A DNA stretch of 64,000 bases. Source: Melittangium boletus DSM 14713. Its GTDB lineage: Bacteria > Myxococcota > Myxococcia > Myxococcales > Myxococcaceae. The notes below the pieces were generated by a model that had not been told where the DNA came from, ran no database searches, and saw only the letters and a list, made by a program, of their open reading frames with translations. Positions 60,575 to 64,000 of this stretch are shown piece after piece. The translations under genes and the position numbers were made by a program. The stretch covers positions 5,580,292-5,644,291 of the forward strand of contig NZ_CP022163.1 of the NCBI RefSeq assembly GCF_002305855.1. The letters are read 5' to 3'. The first letter of the stretch is position 1. Each line of letters starts with the position of its first letter.

Positions 60575-61921
60575 ATGAAGAAGCTCGCCATCGTCGTCGC
60601 CGGGGGCCCCGCCCCAGGCATCAACAGCGTGATTGGAGCGGCCACCATCCGGGCCCGCCTCGCCGGCGTGGAGGTGATTGGCCTCCAGGATGGCTTCAAG
60701 TGGCTCGCCGAGGGGGACACCTCTCACATCATCCCCCTCACCATCGAGGACACCAGCCGCATCCACTTCCGCGGCGGCTCGTACATCGGCATCTCGCGCG
60801 CCAATCCCACGCGCTCGCCCGAGCACCTGCAGCGCACGCTCGACGGGCTCGACAAGCTGGACGTGGGCATGCTCATCACCGTGGGCGGCGATGGCACCGC
60901 CACGCTCGCGCAGATCATCTCCGAGAAGACGCGCGGGCGCATCCGCGTGGTGCACGTGCCCAAGACGATCGACAACGACATCGATCTGCCCGACGACACG
61001 AGCACCTTCGGCTTCCAGACGGCGCGTCACGTGGGCGTGGAGATCGTCAAGAACCTCATGGTCGACGCGAAGACGACCTCGCGCTGGTACTTCGTCGTCG
61101 CCCAGGGCCGCAAGGCGGGGCATCTCGCCCTGGCCATCGGCAAGGCCGTGGGCGCCACCGTCACCCTCATCCCCGAGGAGTTCCGGGGAAAGAAGGTGCC
61201 CTTCGCCACCGTGGTGGACCTGCTCGCGGGTTCGGTCATCAAGCGCCAGGCCTATGGGCGCGCGGATGGCATCGCCCTGCTCGCCGAGGGCCTCGCCGAC
61301 TGCATCGACCCCGAGGACCTGGCGCGTCACACGGAGTTGCCGCGCGACCACATGGGCAACCTCCACGTGGCGGACGTGCAGCTGGGCGAGGTGTTGGAGA
61401 AGGGCGTGAAGGCGCGGCTCGCCCAGTTCGGGCTCAAGGCCACGCTCATTCCCAAGTACATCGGCTACGAGGTGCGCTGCGCGGACCCCATTCCCTTCGA
61501 CATGGAGTACACGCGGGACCTCGGGCACTGCGCGGCGCGCTACATCATCGAGGGGGGCACCGAGGCCGTGGTCTCCATGATCAACGGACGCTTCGTGGCC
61601 ATTCCCTTCGAGCAGATGAAGGACCCGGCCACGGGCCGGCCCCGGGTGCGCATGGTGGACGTGGACTCGGACCGCTACCGCATCGCCCGCAGCTTCATGT
61701 TGCGGCTCAAGCGCGATGACTTCTCGCGGCCCGAGGAGCTGGCGCGCTTCGCCAAGGTCACCCAGCTCACGCCCGAGGCGTTCCGCGAGCAGTTCTTCCA
61801 CCTGGTGAAGGACGAGCCCGAAGTGGCGGTGGACATCGGCCTCGCCCTGGCGGCCAAGCCCAAGCGGGGAGGGCCCTCCGAGGGCACCGACAAGTCGGAC
61901 GCGGGGCCGCCCGTCTCTTGA
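60575..61921 (+). CDS. pfkA: 6-phosphofructokinase (PFK-A family)
   Basis: 448 aa, longer than the 320-residue E. coli enzyme. Phosphoryl-donor motif GGDGT (104-108) has Gly at the position that is Asp in pyrophosphate-dependent enzymes, so ATP is the likely donor; yet PKTIDND (129-135) has the Lys typical of the PPi group. This Gly/Lys combination is known from long, atypical ATP-dependent enzymes. It phosphorylates fructose-6-phosphate in glycolysis. GGGAG precedes ATG 60575. The Myxococcus enzyme is known to be controlled by a Ser/Thr kinase; whether this one is cannot be read from sequence. Confidence 0.92.
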   Translation: MKKLAIVVAGGPAPGINSVIGAATIRARLAGVEVIGLQDGFKWLAEGDTSHIIPLTIEDTSRIHFRGGSYIGISRANPTRSPEHLQRTLDGLDKLDVGMLITVGGDGTATLAQIISEKTRGRIRVVHVPKTIDNDIDLPDDTSTFGFQTARHVGVEIVKNLMVDAKTTSRWYFVVAQGRKAGHLALAIGKAVGATVTLIPEEFRGKKVPFATVVDLLAGSVIKRQAYGRADGIALLAEGLADCIDPEDLARHTELPRDHMGNLHVADVQLGEVLEKGVKARLAQFGLKATLIPKYIGYEVRCADPIPFDMEYTRDLGHCAARYIIEGGTEAVVSMINGRFVAIPFEQMKDPATGRPRVRMVDVDSDRYRIARSFMLRLKRDDFSRPEELARFAKVTQLTPEAFREQFFHLVKDEPEVAVDIGLALAAKPKRGGPSEGTDKSDAGPPVS

Positions 61922-63046
61922 TTACTCCCGCCGGCTCCGGGTCTTGTAGGTGAGCACGGGCGCGAGCGTGGCCACCACCCGCACGAGCCCCGCGTCCACC
62001 AGGTCGCCCACCACGCGGTCGATGGCCTTGTACGCGGGGGGCGCTTCCTCGAAGAGCAGGTCGCGATCCTCGCAGACCACGTGGCTCTTGAAGGACGTGC
62101 GCAGAAGGGCATCGGGGGTGAATCGCTCGCGCATCCGCTCGCGGGCGCTGGTGCGCGTCCACTTGCGGCCAGCCCCGTGTGCCAGGCTGTGGGCATGCGC
62201 CGCGCCGTCGCCCAGGGGCTGGACCAGGTAGCTCAGCGCGCCCCGGCTGCCGGGAATCACCACCGGCCCTTGGTCCGAGGGCGCCGCTCCCTTGCGGTGC
62301 AGCCAGTGGCGCTGTCCGTTCCACGCCTTCGGGGTGACGCTGTTGTGGCACACGTCGAGCACGGGGCTTCCCGCCGTGCCCACGCCCCGCATCACGCGCT
62401 CGGCGATGGTGGCGCGATTGGCGCGGGCCCAGCACACGGCTTGATCATGCCGCGTGAGGTACGCGTGTGCTTCGGCCGAGTCCTCGGTGAGACTCCCCGT
62501 GCCATGCCGGTCCACGTGCGCGCGCAGGATGGCCTCGCCCAGGCCCCGCGAGCCGGAGTGGACGAGCAACAGCAGCCGATCCGACTCCAGTTTCAGCGCG
62601 GCGAAGGCCGCCGGGTCGTGCACGGCTTCCACCCGTTGCAGCTCGGCGAAGTGGTTGCCGCCTCCCACGGTGCCGAGCGATGCCTCGAAGCCACAGGGCT
62701 TCGCGCCCAGGCTCGCGAGCATGCCTTCCGCGTCTCCCTCCCAGGGGCCCTCGAGGTCCAGCCGTGCGGCCCATCGCTCGGGCCGGGCCTTGCGCGCGGG
62801 AAGCTCCAGGCACCACAGCCCCATGCCACAGCCGATGTCGTTGCCCACCAGGAAGGGGTAGAAGACGCCTTCCGAGGCGAACGCCGCGCCCACGGGAGCG
62901 CCCTTTCCCGGGTGCAGGTCTGGAAGTCCCACCGCGGCGCGCATGCCGGGCAGCCGCGCGGCGGCCTCGAGTTGACGCAGGGCCTCGCCCTCCACCCAGG
63001 ACTGGGGCGAGGCGATGACGCGGATGATGGCGGGAGTTGAAGGCAT
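61922..63046 (-). CDS. RtcB-family RNA ligase-like protein
   Basis: 374 aa. RtcB motifs in order: DLHPGKGAPVGAAF, the metal-binding Cys in VGNDIGCGMG, GGGNHF, VHSGSRGLGE and the guanylylation-site region AHGAGRKWTR, where the His would accept GMP. Canonical RtcB is about 405-480 aa, so this belongs to the shorter group of RtcB-like proteins, some of which pair with the release factor PrfH in ribosome rescue. No PrfH gene is beside it. It should join RNA 2',3'-cyclic phosphate to 5'-OH ends. It lies 51 bp after RlmH on the same strand. Confidence 0.9.
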   Translation of the reverse strand: MPSTPAIIRVIASPQSWVEGEALRQLEAAARLPGMRAAVGLPDLHPGKGAPVGAAFASEGVFYPFLVGNDIGCGMGLWCLELPARKARPERWAARLDLEGPWEGDAEGMLASLGAKPCGFEASLGTVGGGNHFAELQRVEAVHDPAAFAALKLESDRLLLLVHSGSRGLGEAILRAHVDRHGTGSLTEDSAEAHAYLTRHDQAVCWARANRATIAERVMRGVGTAGSPVLDVCHNSVTPKAWNGQRHWLHRKGAAPSDQGPVVIPGSRGALSYLVQPLGDGAAHAHSLAHGAGRKWTRTSARERMRERFTPDALLRTSFKSHVVCEDRDLLFEEAPPAYKAIDRVVGDLVDAGLVRVVATLAPVLTYKTRSRRE

Positions 63047-63097
63047 GTCCCCGCCGACGCGCGCCGCCGTGGCGGCCTGACGCGGCCGCCGGGAACG

Positions 63098-63568
63098 TCA
63101 TTTGTGGTACGGCTCACCCTTGAGGAGCGTGAAGGCGCGGTAGAGCTGTTCCACCAGCACCATGCGCGCCATCCGGTGCGGCAGTGTCATCTTCGACAGG
63201 GAGAGGACGAGGTCGGCGGCTTGCCGCACCCGCTCGTCCAGTCCCTCGTCGCCGCCGATGACGAGCAGGAGATCCTTCGCGCCATCCCGCGCCTTGCCCA
63301 CGTAGCGGCTGAACTCCACCGAGTCGAGCAGCTTGCCCCGCTCGTCGAGCGCCACGAGCAGCTCCTGCGGCTTCTTCCGGGCGAGCAGGGCGTCGGCCTC
63401 GCTCGCCCGGGCGGCGCCCAGCGGGGCCTTGCCCTTCTTGCCCCCGGCCTCGGGCAGCTCCACCAGCTCGAAGCGGGTGTAGTGCGCCAGACGCGAGGCG
63501 TACTCCTGGACCGCGGGCTCGTACAGGCCCGAGCGGTCCCTGCCCACGGAGACGAGCCGGACCTTCAG
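63098..63568 (-). CDS. rlmH: 23S rRNA (pseudouridine1915-N3)-methyltransferase RlmH
   Basis: 156 aa, the usual RlmH length. SPOUT-fold motifs: GRDRSGLYEPAVQEYASRL at the N-terminus, LLVIGGDEGLDERV (AdoMet-binding knot) and the C-terminal HRMARMVLVEQLYRAFTLL. It methylates pseudouridine 1915 of 23S rRNA in assembled ribosomes. The start is best placed at CTG 63568: it restores the family N-terminus (KVRLVSVG), has GGGAGAAGG upstream and overlaps the rsfS stop as CTGA. The nearest standard start, GTG 63547, would lose the first beta strand. Confidence 0.93.
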   Translation of the reverse strand: MKVRLVSVGRDRSGLYEPAVQEYASRLAHYTRFELVELPEAGGKKGKAPLGAARASEADALLARKKPQELLVALDERGKLLDSVEFSRYVGKARDGAKDLLLVIGGDEGLDERVRQAADLVLSLSKMTLPHRMARMVLVEQLYRAFTLLKGEPYHK

Positions 63569-64000
63569 GCCACCTTCTCCCGGCCCGCGTCGGCCCAGAG
63601 TCCCTCGAGGTCATAGTGCGCGCGCATCTCGGAATAGAAGATGTGGGCGACCACCTCGCCGAAGTCCAGGAGCACCCACTGGCCCGTGTCCATGCCCTCG
63701 TGGCCCACGGGGCGCAGGCCCTCGGACTCCTTGAGCTTGACGAGCACGTGCTCGGCCATGCTGGACACCTGCCGATCGCTCTCGCCCGAGGCCACCACGA
63801 CATAGTCCGCGTAGGACGTCATGCCGCGCACGTCGAGGATGACGATGTCCACGGCCTTCTTGTCCGACAGCAGGTTGCCAATCTTGCGCGCCAGCGCGTG
63901 GGCGCGTGGATTCTCCACGATGGCCGGGGCCGCCGCGGTCTCGGGCGCCGCCTTCTTGCGCGCGGCCTTCTTGCGCGCGGGCAGCTTCTTGGCCGTCGCC
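63565..64000 (-). CDS. rsfS: Ribosome silencing factor RsfS (partial at window edge)
   Basis: The core from about 63918 (ENPRAHALARKIGNLLSDKK) to AHYDLEGLWADAG is a full RsfS/Iojap domain, with the family motif VDIVILDVRGMTSYADYVVV and GQWVLLDFGEVVAHIF. RsfS binds L14 of the 50S subunit and blocks subunit joining under starvation. The frame continues past the GTG at 63918 to the window edge as a Lys/Ala-rich extension (LPARKKAARKKAAPE), so the true start is probably beyond 64000. Coupled to rlmH by a 4-bp overlap, a common pairing. Confidence 0.9.
   Translation of the reverse strand, partial: ATAKKLPARKKAARKKAAPETAAAPAIVENPRAHALARKIGNLLSDKKAVDIVILDVRGMTSYADYVVVASGESDRQVSSMAEHVLVKLKESEGLRPVGHEGMDTGQWVLLDFGEVVAHIFYSEMRAHYDLEGLWADAGREKVA

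Overview
This 64 kb, very GC-rich window comes from a large myxobacterial chromosome, most likely suborder Cystobacterineae (Archangium/Cystobacter/Stigmatella type). The assignment is an inference. It rests on many secreted lipoproteins, several two-component proteins and an NtrC-type activator with a GSFTGA loop, a Ser/Thr kinase joined to a TPR-like tail, a CHAT protease, an orphan NRPS and frequent 4-bp start/stop overlaps. I saw no tRNA, rRNA, CRISPR array, insertion sequence or phage gene.

Layout. 346-5805: a five-gene operon (two FtsX/MacB-type permeases, a LolA-like carrier, an outer-membrane barrel protein, an ABC ATPase) that looks like a complete envelope export route. 5906-6623: two small charged secreted proteins on the minus strand, each behind a GG-N10-GC sigma-54-type promoter with shared upstream elements. 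6909-10135: lipoprotein, histidine kinase and sigma-54 activator that plausibly controls them. 10139-12147: YjbQ, carboxylesterase and cyclophilin lipoprotein. 12335-15460: a 1041-residue fusion of an LCAT-like lipase and a CHAT (caspase-like) protease. 15554-16468: a frameshifted hypothetical gene and its coupled lipoprotein. 16545-19051: cytochrome P450 and an alpha/beta hydrolase.

19153-24960 is a compact polyamine/membrane operon: class-1 AdoMet decarboxylase, DUF4178 protein, a 54-residue membrane microprotein, DUF350 protein, membrane-anchored spermidine synthase-like enzyme and a Tat-type FAD oxidoreductase. Then come a Het-C/vWA protein (25071), a beta-helix lipoprotein, an EamA transporter, a CLC channel, an SGNH hydrolase, a second histidine kinase, a large Ig-like lipoprotein, a DUF2238-like membrane protein and a 781-residue secreted protein. 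38324-42883 is a single-module NRPS (C-A-PCP-E) with no partner enzymes nearby.

42945-48852 holds secreted or beta-propeller proteins, a DCC thiol-disulfide protein with an unusual 5' leader, and a stand-alone protein resembling the N-terminus of VioB/RebD. 48917-50444 is a Ser/Thr kinase gene broken by an internal deletion. The right end is mostly housekeeping: OtsA-OtsB fusion, DUF1444 protein, a DUF3857/transglutaminase-TPR protein, ComF, phosphofructokinase, an RtcB-family protein, RlmH and RsfS (cut by the window edge).

The strongest candidates for undescribed biology are the lipase-CHAT fusion, the polyamine/DUF350/DUF4178 operon, the local sigma-54 circuit and the interleaved inverted repeats in the DCC leader. 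All functions are read from sequence motifs only; no database search was possible.
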